The notes beneath the pieces were generated by a model that worked only from the letters and a program-made list of their open reading frames with translations, made no database searches and had not been told where the DNA came from. From Acidobacteriota bacterium (lineage in GTDB: Bacteria > Acidobacteriota > Thermoanaerobaculia > Multivoradales > Multivoraceae): a stretch of 64,000 nt of DNA. Every line of letters begins with the position of its first letter. The first letter of the stretch is position 1. A program made the position numbers and the translations under genes. The DNA lies in NCBI GenBank assembly GCA_026707545.1, contig JAPOWR010000001.1, positions 2,757,778-2,821,777 of the forward strand, read 5' to 3'. Below, piece after piece: positions 18,460-26,373 of this stretch.

Positions 18460-18875
18460 AGTACTGGGATTCCTCCGCCGTGGTGGCTCTTCTGGTCGAG
18501 GAGCCGACCACCAATGAGCGACGCCGGCTGATCCAGGAGGACCCCGTCATCGTCACGTGGTGGGGTAGTTGGATCGAGTGCGAATCCGCCTTGAACCGGC
18601 TTCGCCGGGAGCAGCACATCGAGAGCGCCGGACTCGAACTCGCTCACAAGCAACTTGATCGCCTGCGCTCCAGTTGGCTGGAGGTCGAACCGCTTGAGCG
18701 GGTCCGTCGCCGAGCGGTACGGCTCCTACGGCTCCACCGTCTACGGGCAGCCGATGCGCTGCAGTTGGCGGCCGCGCTCACGGCGGCCTCGGAAGATCCG
18801 TCCGCACTCGAGCTCGTATGCAGTGACGAACGGCTCTCCCTTGCGGCCCGCAGGGAAGGCTTCTTCGTCCGTTGA
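18456..18875 (+). CDS. VapC-type PIN-domain toxin (likely CTG start)
   Basis: 139-residue PIN ribonuclease read from the CTG at 18456: it gives (M)KYWDSSAVVALLVEEP, the normal VapC opening with the first catalytic Asp at residue 4. The later acidic residues are in WIECESALNR, RAADALQLA and CSDERL. The first conventional start in frame is a GTG at 18480, which would delete the conserved Asp. The CTG overlaps the antitoxin stop as CTGA, in place of the common ATGA, so coupled translation is likely. VapC toxins cleave tRNA or rRNA. Its partner is the Phd-type antitoxin upstream. Confidence 0.8.
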   Translation: MKYWDSSAVVALLVEEPTTNERRRLIQEDPVIVTWWGSWIECESALNRLRREQHIESAGLELAHKQLDRLRSSWLEVEPLERVRRRAVRLLRLHRLRAADALQLAAALTAASEDPSALELVCSDERLSLAARREGFFVR

Positions 18876-18944
18876 CGGTCGCCGCTTCACGGCGGAGCTC
18901 TTCCGGAAGGCCGGCGGGGACGCCGGCGCACCCAGTGGGGGCCG

Positions 18945-19877
18945 TCAGTCTTCGGCGCGGAGCCAGTCGTCGATCAGGCGGCGGGCGATCGAGAACGGCG
19001 GCGGCAGGCGGACTTCGCGGGCGCGGAGCGCGTACTCCAGTTCGGAGCGGGTCGCCCACACAGCCTGTTCCAGTTCCTCGGTGTCGACCTGTACGTCACC
19101 GCCTGGCGAGGTCGCGTAGAAGCCGAGCATGATCGAGGTCGGGAACGGCCAAGGCTGGGAGGAGTGGTAGCGGACCGTGTCGACCGCGATGCCGGTCTCC
19201 TCCCGGACCTCGCGCGCGACGGCGCTCTCCAGGCTCTCGCCGGGCTCGACGAAGCCCGCAAGCGCCGAGAACATGCCCGGCGGCCAGGAGGCCTGCCGGC
19301 CCAGCAGGCAGGATCCGCCGTCGCCGGCCTCCGTGTGGACCAGCATGATGACCGCGGGATCCGTGCGCGGGAAGTGCTCGATGCCGCACGCCGTGCAGAC
19401 GCGCAGGTGGCCGGCGTTGCGGCTCTCGGTCGCGGCGCCGCACTGGCCGCAGAAGCGGTGCCGGCGATGCCAGGTGGCCATGGCCCGCGCATAGGCGAGC
19501 AGGTTGGCGCCACGGCCGCTCATCGCCGCGCCGACCTGCCGCAGCTCGACGAAGCGGCCGGCGCCCCTGAGCGGGCCGGCGAGCGGATCCTCCCGGTCGG
19601 AGAGGTCGACCGAGAAGTAGGCGACGCCCTCCGCTTCGCCGAGAAACACGACGTCCTCCGCCCCGTCGACCAGTCCGGACGCCTCGACGGTCGCCACCGT
19701 GCCGGGCACCGGCCCGCGGTCTCCGGTGTGAGCGTCGAAGACCAGGCTGCGCTCGCGCCAGACCGCGGTCAACTGGCTGCTCGGATCCGCCAGTCTCCGG
19801 GCCAGCCAGTCGGCGTCGCCGCGCCGCTCCGAACGCCGGTTGACCGCCGGTTCGGCAAGCGCGTTGTGAGACCTCAT
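18945..19877 (-). CDS. nudC: NAD(+) diphosphatase / NADH pyrophosphatase
   Basis: 310-residue Nudix hydrolase that cleaves NAD(H) and removes NAD caps from RNA. An N-terminal domain precedes a four-Cys zinc ribbon (FCGQCG, then CTACG) at about 143-168. The Nudix box is GFVEPGESLESAVAREVREE, and the family-specific SQPWPFP motif follows, which separates NudC from other Nudix proteins. It converges on the PIN toxin and is followed on its own strand by nothing for 70 bp. It lies 21 bp downstream of the amino-acid dehydrogenase gene, probably in one transcript. Confidence 0.92.
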   Translation of the reverse strand: MRSHNALAEPAVNRRSERRGDADWLARRLADPSSQLTAVWRERSLVFDAHTGDRGPVPGTVATVEASGLVDGAEDVVFLGEAEGVAYFSVDLSDREDPLAGPLRGAGRFVELRQVGAAMSGRGANLLAYARAMATWHRRHRFCGQCGAATESRNAGHLRVCTACGIEHFPRTDPAVIMLVHTEAGDGGSCLLGRQASWPPGMFSALAGFVEPGESLESAVAREVREETGIAVDTVRYHSSQPWPFPTSIMLGFYATSPGGDVQVDTEELEQAVWATRSELEYALRAREVRLPPPFSIARRLIDDWLRAED

Positions 19878-19898
19878 TCGCCGCAGGCTACCGCGTGG

Positions 19899-21011
19899 TC
19901 AGTCGGCGCGGCGATAGGCCATCGCCTCCGAGACACGGCGCTGGGCGATGCTCATCGCCGCCTCGCGCAAGAGGCAGTCCTCGGCCCGGGCCAGTTCCAG
20001 CACTTCCCCTGTGTTCTGGCGTACCGTGTCCTCGATTCTCTCGAATGCCTGCCGCTCAGAGCCGCCCGCGTACTCGACCGCGCCGCAGATGATGCCGCCG
20101 GCGTTGGCCACGAAGTCGGGAATCGAGAGGACGCCGCGGTCGTGAAGAATCCGCTCGCCCGCCGGCGTCACCGGGATGTTCGCGCCCTGGAGCACTACCT
20201 TGCAGCCGACCCGGCCGGCGTTGCGGCTGTCGATCACGTCGGGGCGCGCGGCCGGCACGAAGAAGTCGACTTCCAGGTCCAGGAAGGCGTCGCCCTCGAT
20301 ACGGCTGCCGCGCGGGTACGCGGTGACGCCGCCGGTCGCGTCCATCGTCGCCACGAGTTCGTCGATGTCGATGCCGGCGGGGTCGTGGATCGTGCCGTCG
20401 AGATCGGTGACCGACACGACGCGCGCGCCCCTTTCGGCCAGGAACCGGGCCGCCGGCCGCCCGACGTTGCCGAAGCCCTGAATGGAGACGGTGGCGCCTT
20501 CGAGCGCGACGATGCCCGCCTCCTCGGCCACCTCGGCGGCGATGGCGAGGCCGAAACCGGTCGACCCCGACTCGTCGAGCGGGATCCCGCCCAGAGATCT
20601 GGACAGGCCAACGGACTGCCCCCCCTCGTCCCGGATCCAGGCCATCGCGGTCTCGTTCGTGCCCATGTCGGGGGCGGGGATGTAGTCCGTCAACTGCCGG
20701 ATCGCCCGGCCGAACTGCCGGATCAGGGCCTCACGGTTCGCCGTCCGCGGATTCGCCCGGATACCCGCCTTGCCGCCGCCGTGACGCAGGCGCGCCATGG
20801 CGTTCTTCCAGGTCATGGCCCGCGCCAGCCGGCACACCTCCTCGACGGTCACGTCCGGCGCCATCCGGATGCCGCCCATCGTGGGTCCGGCGGCGCTGTT
20901 GTCGATCACAACGATCCCCTCCAGGCCGCAGCGGGGCTCGTAGACGGTGACGACCTTCTCGGGACCGTAGTCGTCGGTGAAGTCGAAGTGTTCGAAGGCA
21001 GATCCAGACAT
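19899..21011 (-). CDS. Glu/Leu/Phe/Val dehydrogenase
   Basis: 370-residue NAD(P)-dependent amino-acid dehydrogenase. The substrate domain has GPTMGGIRM, the catalytic Lys in HGGGKAGI and the Asp in PAPDMGT. The Rossmann domain starts with VSIQGFGNVG, and ADFVANAGGIICG-like sequence (PDFVANAGGIICG) follows. The length and the short active-site region look closer to the leucine/phenylalanine/valine branch than to the hexameric glutamate dehydrogenase, but specificity cannot be fixed by eye. The ATG at 21011 has an AAGGAG five bases upstream; a GTG one codon earlier is less likely. Confidence 0.88.
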   Translation of the reverse strand: MSGSAFEHFDFTDDYGPEKVVTVYEPRCGLEGIVVIDNSAAGPTMGGIRMAPDVTVEEVCRLARAMTWKNAMARLRHGGGKAGIRANPRTANREALIRQFGRAIRQLTDYIPAPDMGTNETAMAWIRDEGGQSVGLSRSLGGIPLDESGSTGFGLAIAAEVAEEAGIVALEGATVSIQGFGNVGRPAARFLAERGARVVSVTDLDGTIHDPAGIDIDELVATMDATGGVTAYPRGSRIEGDAFLDLEVDFFVPAARPDVIDSRNAGRVGCKVVLQGANIPVTPAGERILHDRGVLSIPDFVANAGGIICGAVEYAGGSERQAFERIEDTVRQNTGEVLELARAEDCLLREAAMSIAQRRVSEAMAYRRAD

Positions 21012-21141
21012 CACAACTCCTTATCAGGCAACCACTCGGCGACAACCGCCAAGCGGAGAACAAGAGAGACCGTCGGCTGCTTCCCAGGCCGCCGGCACAT
21101 GAAGCCCCGGTCGAGACCGGAGTGAGGGCGGTATCCGCCGG

Positions 21142-21708
21142 TCAGGATCCCCCGCCGGCCTCCAGCAACTCGAGAACCGCCTCTTCGAACTCCGAGTAGA
21201 GCATCCGCCCCAAGTGGATGTTGTTCAGCTCGCCACTGCGGTCGAAGAACATCGTCGTCGGCAGCGCACCGGGCCACTCTGGATCGAACGAGGTAACGAA
21301 GTCGACCGAGTTGTCGCCGGCCGTGGCCAGATAGGAGACGAGACCCGGCGCCCGCTTGGCGAAGAACGGTCGCACGCGATCCTCGAGCTTTTCCGGATCG
21401 TCCATCGAGACGGCGAGCACCAAGAGACCGCGGTCGTCATAGCGTTCCTGCAGAAGGTCTAGCTCAGGTAACTCCTGGAGGCAGGGGATGCACCAGGTTG
21501 CCCAGTAGTTGACGACGACCACCTTGCCGCGGTGGTGTTCCAGGACCGCGCGGAACTGCTCGGCCGTCGCCGGGTGAATCGTGTCCGGCTCGAGCAGATG
21601 CTCGACCGAAGCCGCCTCCTCGGCGACCAACGGCGACGCGGCGGCAAACGAAGCGGCAGACAGAACCAGAGCCGGGACGAGAGTCTCGGCCAGTGTCTTC
21701 AGGGACAA
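21142..21708 (-). CDS. Secreted TlpA-like thiol-disulfide oxidoreductase
   Basis: 188-residue periplasmic thioredoxin-fold protein. A signal peptide (LVPALVLSAASFAAASPLVA) precedes the fold. The active site WCIPC lies in NYWATWCIPCLQELP, and the cis-Pro is in WPGALPTTMFF. TlpA/ResA proteins reduce disulfides, often during cytochrome c maturation, although no cytochrome genes are near. It starts 90 bp downstream of the MBL-hydrolase gene on the same strand. A function in oxidative folding or haem protein maturation is plausible. Confidence 0.88.
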   Translation of the reverse strand: MSLKTLAETLVPALVLSAASFAAASPLVAEEAASVEHLLEPDTIHPATAEQFRAVLEHHRGKVVVVNYWATWCIPCLQELPELDLLQERYDDRGLLVLAVSMDDPEKLEDRVRPFFAKRAPGLVSYLATAGDNSVDFVTSFDPEWPGALPTTMFFDRSGELNNIHLGRMLYSEFEEAVLELLEAGGGS

Positions 21709-21798
21709 TCGAAACCTCCTGTTCCAGCGGCAATCGACTCCGAACGAGTCGGCCGACGCCCGATCCGCAGTATAGACCTGTCGCCGGCGTAGCCCCCA

Positions 21799-22698
21799 TC
21801 AAACCGCAGCGTACATCTCGCCGCAGCGCTCAACCCGGCCGGCACGCTCGAGACGGTCGAGGTGGAGTTCCATGCTGCGCCGTTCGGCCTTGGGAATCCC
21901 GGCCCCCTCATCATGCGGCCGGTACACGAAGCGGTGAGCGACGATGTCATCCATCTTCCGTGGCTCCCCCAAGTACCGCAGCAGCCGTCCCTCGCGGTCG
22001 GCGATCCGATCAACGTACCGGTCCAGGCGAGCGAGAAACGCCTCGCGATCGTCGAGCAGGCCGATGTGGTGGCCGGTGACGTAGTGCGCCGCCTCGATAT
22101 CGCGCACCCGTTCCAGCGAGTGTTCGAATTCTCCGAGATCAGACCAGGCGTCCCCGTAGTACGGCCCGAAGCCGGTCAGGTCGATGTCACCCAGGAACAG
22201 TACGCCGTCGGGCTCGATCATGAGGGCACAGTGACCCCGGGTATGGCCGGGCGTGTGAATCACCCGAACCGAGACGCCGCCGCCGAGATCGAACAGATCG
22301 CCGTTCCGGAACGGCACGGCGTCCGGCCGGGGCTCGTAGCAGAACGTCGTCCGCAGGTACCGGCCGTACTCCTCGCGGCGTTCCGGTTCGACCCCGAAGA
22401 TGTCGAGGAAGCCGTCGAAGTCGAGCAGACCGGACAGATCCTCCTCGTGGACGTGGACCGGGGCGTCCCTGAAGAGCGGCAGAGCCGCGGTGTGGTCCTC
22501 GTGGCAGTGGCTGAGCAGCACGAGGTCGACACGGGGCAGACCACCCCGGCCCCGCGCCCGAACGCCGAGCGATGGATCGATCAGCGCCGTCGACTCGGCC
22601 CCCTCCACGACCAGGGCGTTGTTGTCGGGGTACTTGCCGCCGCCTTCGCCGAACAGGATGGTCGTGGCGCCGAGCCGGCGATCTTCGAGCCTGGTCAC
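21799..22698 (-). CDS. MBL-fold metallo-hydrolase
   Basis: 299-residue metallo-beta-lactamase-fold hydrolase with the dinuclear zinc motif SHCHEDHTAA, the later His in HTPGHTRGHC, the bridging Asp in FLGDIDL, and a final His in VTGHH. The C-terminal 60 residues form a small helical domain (DRLERAGRVERCGEMYAAV) that resembles a winged-helix tail as in LACTB2-like proteins. Substrate unknown; glyoxalase II- or endoribonuclease-like activity are both possible. The stop of the Gfo/Idh gene lies 21 bp upstream on the same strand. Confidence 0.85.
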   Translation of the reverse strand: MTRLEDRRLGATTILFGEGGGKYPDNNALVVEGAESTALIDPSLGVRARGRGGLPRVDLVLLSHCHEDHTAALPLFRDAPVHVHEEDLSGLLDFDGFLDIFGVEPERREEYGRYLRTTFCYEPRPDAVPFRNGDLFDLGGGVSVRVIHTPGHTRGHCALMIEPDGVLFLGDIDLTGFGPYYGDAWSDLGEFEHSLERVRDIEAAHYVTGHHIGLLDDREAFLARLDRYVDRIADREGRLLRYLGEPRKMDDIVAHRFVYRPHDEGAGIPKAERRSMELHLDRLERAGRVERCGEMYAAV

Positions 22699-22719
22699 CT
22701 GGCTTGGCTCGGCGACGAA

Positions 22720-24090
22720 TCAGCCCGCCGACGCTTCGGCAGCCGTCACCTGCGGAAACTGCCAGCCGTTGTGGTACTCGGCACGCAGCAGCGCGTTCGC
22801 CTCCTCATCGCCCTTGACGCGACCCGCCGCGTGATCCCAGTACACCCGCCGTCCGGTCCGGAACGCGATGTTCCCCAGGTGCGCGTTGACCGCGACCAGG
22901 GCGCCCACGTCCGCGTTACACCGCGGTTGCCTGCGGGTCTTCATGCAGTCGATGAAGTCCTGCGTGTGCTGGTCCAGCCCCCGCTGGTCAGGAGCCGCGG
23001 CCCGTCTCTCGATCGCCGGCGTCTTCTCGTAGCGCTCGCCGTCCTTGCGGCCGGTCTCGGCCAACACCTCCCAACCGCCGCGATCGACGACCAGGGTGCC
23101 GTTGTTGCCGGTGAAGGAGACGCCGTGTCCGCGCTGGTGCGGCCCCAGGCTGATGCCCAGGCTGTGCTCCCAGGTCATCGTGAAGTCGTCGTACTCGTAG
23201 ATCGCCTGCTGGGTGTCCGGGGTCTCCATCGCGCTGCCCGGATAGCCGAACGGTCCGCCCAGGGACATGACCGACTTCGGCGCCGTCGCCTTCATGCCCA
23301 TCAGCACGATGTCGATCAGGTGGACGCCCCAATCGGTCATCAGGCCGCCCGCATAGTCCCAGTACCAGCGGAAGTCCCAGTGGAAGCGGTGCTTGTTGAA
23401 GGGCCGTTTCCTTGCCGGTCCCAGCCACATGTCGTAGTCGACGCCCGCGGGCGGATCCGAGTCGGGTACCGGCATCGGCGCCGCCCAACCCATGTAGGCC
23501 CATGTCTTGGCGCTACGGATCTGGCCGAGCTCACCGGACCAGAGGTACTCCATCGCGTCCTGCCAGTGCTTGCCCGAGCGCTGCCACTGGCCGACCTGGA
23601 CCACCCGACCATGCGCCTTGGCGGCCTGCTGCATGACCCGGACCTCCTCGATCGAGTTCGCCATCGGCTTCTCGACGTAGACGTCCTTCCCCGCTTCGCA
23701 GGCGTCCACCATGATCCGGCAGTGCCAGTGGTCGGGGGTGCCGATGATGACGGCGTCGATCTCGTCGTCCTCGAGCAACTTGCGGTAGTCGCCGTAGCTG
23801 TCCGGCTTGCTACCGGTCAAACCCTCGAAGGACTCGATGCGCTCGGCTAGAACGTTGCCGTCGACATCGCAGAGCGCGGCGCACTCGACGCCGTCGATGT
23901 CGAGCATGGAACGCATGTTGCTAGATCCCATGCCCCGGCAGCCGATCACGCCGACCCGGATGCGGTCGCTGGCGGCCACCGCCCTGCCTCGAACCGGGGC
24001 CGCGAACGCCGCGCCCATGTTGCCGAGGCCGGCTGCCGCCGCTCCAAGACCGCCCATGCCATAGAGAAAGGAACGTCTGGTCGTACTCAT
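22720..24090 (-). CDS. Tat-exported Gfo/Idh/MocA-family oxidoreductase
   Basis: 456-residue periplasmic oxidoreductase. The N-terminus TTRRSFLYGMGGLGAAAAG is a twin-arginine signal. The Rossmann motif is RVGVIGCRGMGSSNM, followed by the family signature YVEKPMANS with the catalytic Lys. Exported members with the WYWDYAGGLMTDWGVHLIDI segment are common in Planctomycetes, Bacteroidota and Acidobacteriota and act on sugars or cyclitols, probably with a tightly held NAD(P). The ATG at 24090 was chosen because it leads directly into the Tat signal; a start nine codons earlier is also open. Confidence 0.88.
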   Translation of the reverse strand: MSTTRRSFLYGMGGLGAAAAGLGNMGAAFAAPVRGRAVAASDRIRVGVIGCRGMGSSNMRSMLDIDGVECAALCDVDGNVLAERIESFEGLTGSKPDSYGDYRKLLEDDEIDAVIIGTPDHWHCRIMVDACEAGKDVYVEKPMANSIEEVRVMQQAAKAHGRVVQVGQWQRSGKHWQDAMEYLWSGELGQIRSAKTWAYMGWAAPMPVPDSDPPAGVDYDMWLGPARKRPFNKHRFHWDFRWYWDYAGGLMTDWGVHLIDIVLMGMKATAPKSVMSLGGPFGYPGSAMETPDTQQAIYEYDDFTMTWEHSLGISLGPHQRGHGVSFTGNNGTLVVDRGGWEVLAETGRKDGERYEKTPAIERRAAAPDQRGLDQHTQDFIDCMKTRRQPRCNADVGALVAVNAHLGNIAFRTGRRVYWDHAAGRVKGDEEANALLRAEYHNGWQFPQVTAAEASAG

Positions 24091-24143
24091 CGTCTCGCTC
24101 CTGACCGAAGTCGCCAATCCTCCGGGTGCCTGTACACTGCGCT

Positions 24144-25409
24144 ATGCAGAGCGCGCATCATAACGACCTGAACGCCCCAGTCCCGTCCGCCGATCTGATC
24201 GGCAGGCTTCCGAAGACCGACCTTCACGTTCACCTGGACGGTTCGCTCCGGCTCGACACACTGATCGAACTGGCGCGGGACGCACGGCTCGAGCTTCCCT
24301 CGCAGACGCCAGAGGGCCTCCTGGAACTCGTCTTCAAGGAGCGCTACGACGACCTGGAGGACTACCTGCGGGCCTTCTCCTACACGTCGCCGGCGCTCTG
24401 CAGCGAGGAGGCGCTGGAGCGGGCGGCCTACGAACTCGGGGCCGACAATTTGGCCGAGGGCGTCTGCTACGTCGAGGTCCGCCTGGCGCCCCAACTTCAT
24501 ACCGGGCCGGACTTGGACATCGCCGGGGTCCTGGAGGCCGTCGACCGCGGCCTCGCCCGGGTCCAGCGTGAACACGAGGCAACGGAGAGCGTCAGAAGCG
24601 GCGCCGAGCCGCCCTTCCGCTACGGCATCATCGCCTGCGCGCTGCGCATGTTCGGACCCGCACACAGTCCCTACTACCGTGGCCTGTACTCGGCCCTGAA
24701 CGGCTGGACCAGGCCGGAGATTCACGCCGCCGCTTCGCTCTCGCTGGCCCGCTCCGTGGTCGAGGCCCGCGACCGGCTCGGGCTACCGGTGGTGGCCTTC
24801 GATCTCGCAGGCGCCGAAGCCGGCAACCCGGCAGCCGTGCATCGGGACGCATTCCTCTTCGCCCAGCAGAACTTCCTGATGAAGACGATCCACGCCGGCG
24901 AGGCCTACGGTCCCGAGAGCATCTTCCAGGCGATCACCCTGCTGCAGGCGGACCGGATCGGGCACGGGACCCACCTCTACGCCGCGGACCGGCTCCGCCG
25001 CGACAACCCGAACTCGGCGGCGGCGAAGGATCCCGAGCGCTACATCAGCAGCCTGGCCCAGTACATCAGCGATCGCCGCATCACGCTCGAGGTCTGCATC
25101 ACCTCGAACCTGCAGAGCATTCAGCGACTTCAGAAGTTCTCCGACCACCCGTTCGGACGGATGATGGAAGACCGGCTCTCGGTCACTCTCTGCACCGACA
25201 ACCGGCTCATGTCGCGAACCTCCGTGACCAAGGAGATCGCCTCCGCCTGCGAGGCCTTCAACCTGACCCACGAAGACCTGCGCAACGTGATCATCTACGG
25301 CTTCAAGCGCAGCTTCTACCCCGGCAGCTACCTCGAAAAGCGCGCCTACGTCCGCCGCGTGATCGATCACTACAACGAGGTGATGGCGGCGGAGGCGGCG
25401 AAGAACTGA
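24144..25409 (+). CDS. Adenosine deaminase family protein
   Basis: 421-residue amidohydrolase-fold purine deaminase. Zinc ligands and catalytic residues appear in order: TDLHVHLDGSL (HxH), HAGE with catalytic Glu, DRIGHGTHL, and CTDN with the zinc-binding Asp. It is longer than typical bacterial adenosine deaminase (330-350 residues), with an insertion between about residues 85 and 160 (including EATESVRSGAEPPFRYGII). The ATG at 24144 begins at MQSAHH; the upstream six codons are in frame but lie in the divergent promoter region shared with the Gfo/Idh gene. Adenosine or a related adenine nucleoside is the probable substrate. Confidence 0.85.
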   Translation: MQSAHHNDLNAPVPSADLIGRLPKTDLHVHLDGSLRLDTLIELARDARLELPSQTPEGLLELVFKERYDDLEDYLRAFSYTSPALCSEEALERAAYELGADNLAEGVCYVEVRLAPQLHTGPDLDIAGVLEAVDRGLARVQREHEATESVRSGAEPPFRYGIIACALRMFGPAHSPYYRGLYSALNGWTRPEIHAAASLSLARSVVEARDRLGLPVVAFDLAGAEAGNPAAVHRDAFLFAQQNFLMKTIHAGEAYGPESIFQAITLLQADRIGHGTHLYAADRLRRDNPNSAAAKDPERYISSLAQYISDRRITLEVCITSNLQSIQRLQKFSDHPFGRMMEDRLSVTLCTDNRLMSRTSVTKEIASACEAFNLTHEDLRNVIIYGFKRSFYPGSYLEKRAYVRRVIDHYNEVMAAEAAKN

Positions 25410-25412
25410 CTT

Positions 25413-25703
25413 TTAGCCGGAAGCCGAGGCCGCCATCTTCGCCTGTCGCCGGCGCCAGCGCTCCCGCGCCTTCTCCGCTTCCGCCTCCCGGTTGCGCGCC
25501 GGCGCGGTCGTCGTGAGTTCCCCGAGGAGCACGGCGGTCGCCTCGGCGACGGCGTCCACTGCCTGCTCGAAGGCGGCTTCGTTCGCGCGCGACGGCCTGG
25601 TCGAACCACTGACCTTGCGCACGTACTGGAGGGCCGCGGCGCGTACTTCGTCTTCGCTCGCGGGCGGCTCGAAGTTGTAGAGAACGCGGATGTTCCTGCA
25701 CAT
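25413..25703 (-). CDS. DUF2277 family protein
   Basis: 96-residue conserved protein of unknown function. The N-terminal MCRNIRVLYNFEPPASEDEV and RAAALQYVRKVSGSTRPS are the strongly conserved DUF2277 core. The C-terminal 30 residues are Arg/Glu/Lys-rich. It converges on the adenosine deaminase gene with a gap of three bases and is followed upstream on the same strand by the MT-A70 methyltransferase gene, 11 bp away, so the two probably share a transcript. Confidence 0.85.
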   Translation of the reverse strand: MCRNIRVLYNFEPPASEDEVRAAALQYVRKVSGSTRPSRANEAAFEQAVDAVAEATAVLLGELTTTAPARNREAEAEKARERWRRRQAKMAASASG

Positions 25704-25714
25704 GGTCGTCTCCC

Positions 25715-26350
25715 TCAGCGGGCGCGAACGCCGGCATTCCGGTAGGTGGGCCAGTCCGGCGCGTAGTCCGTGCTCTGATCGCCCCAGGCGGTCCAGAGTT
25801 CCGAGTGCCGCCCCCGGGCGAACAGCTCCAGGTACGGCCCCGGGCTACACGCTTCGATGATGTCGTAGAGCTCGTCCGGCTTGCGGGAGTGCTCACGCTT
25901 GCGCGAACGGATGATGTTGACCTGACGCCTGCCCGGCGGAAGGGTCCGCAGCCTGCCTCGCACTCCGAACAGGACGAGTTCGGTCGTGTTGCGGAAGTAG
26001 AAGCCGACTCCCCGGCCATCCGGACCACCGTCCTTGCGGACCTTGTGCCAGACCAGGTTCGTCTTGTAGGTGAAGCCCCAGCGCCGCATCACGTCGAGAC
26101 CTTCCCGGAGGAGGGCATTCGGCACCCAAAGGTAGAGATGGGCGTGCTCGGCGCAGGCGTCCGCGACCGGAATCGCTTCGATCTCCGCCCGCTTCAGGGT
26201 TGGATACCGGCTCAGACGGCGATGCTCCGGCGCCACCTTGCCCGTTCGATTCACGAACTGCCAAGGCGGATCGGCCAGAACAGTGCCGAAGACGCTGCAG
26301 GCATGAGCCTCTTCGAAGTCGGAGGCCGCGGAGTGTTCGGTCGCGGGCAT
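25715..26350 (-). CDS. MT-A70 family adenine-N6 methyltransferase
   Basis: 211-residue SAM-dependent methyltransferase with the catalytic motif ADPPW (in TVLADPPWQFVNR), then HLYLWVPNALLREGL and NLVWHKVRKDGG. The SAM-binding region is at the C-terminus (YLELFARGRHSELWTAWGDQ), the circular permutation typical of MT-A70. Bacterial members methylate adenine in DNA, or in some cases RNA. It stands alone, without a restriction gene or phage context. The ATG at 26350 starts at MPATEHS; the open frame upstream is a shadow of the M1 peptidase gene. Confidence 0.88.
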   Translation of the reverse strand: MPATEHSAASDFEEAHACSVFGTVLADPPWQFVNRTGKVAPEHRRLSRYPTLKRAEIEAIPVADACAEHAHLYLWVPNALLREGLDVMRRWGFTYKTNLVWHKVRKDGGPDGRGVGFYFRNTTELVLFGVRGRLRTLPPGRRQVNIIRSRKREHSRKPDELYDIIEACSPGPYLELFARGRHSELWTAWGDQSTDYAPDWPTYRNAGVRAR

Positions 26351-26373
26351 GGCCCGACCGATGGTAGCGCCGA

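Noticed and set aside
18480..18875. GTG start for the first PIN toxin
   Set aside because: It would delete the conserved first catalytic Asp, which lies in the eight codons just upstream.
19164..21125. A 653-codon open frame on the + strand
   Set aside because: It is the antisense shadow of nudC and the amino-acid dehydrogenase gene. No domain is recognisable in it.
21862..23850. A 662-codon open frame on the + strand
   Set aside because: It is antisense to the MBL hydrolase and Gfo/Idh genes, both with intact motifs.
25715..26350. MT-A70 methyltransferase as part of a restriction or phage module
   Set aside because: No nuclease, phage or mobile gene is adjacent; the neighbours are DUF2277 and a secreted peptidase.
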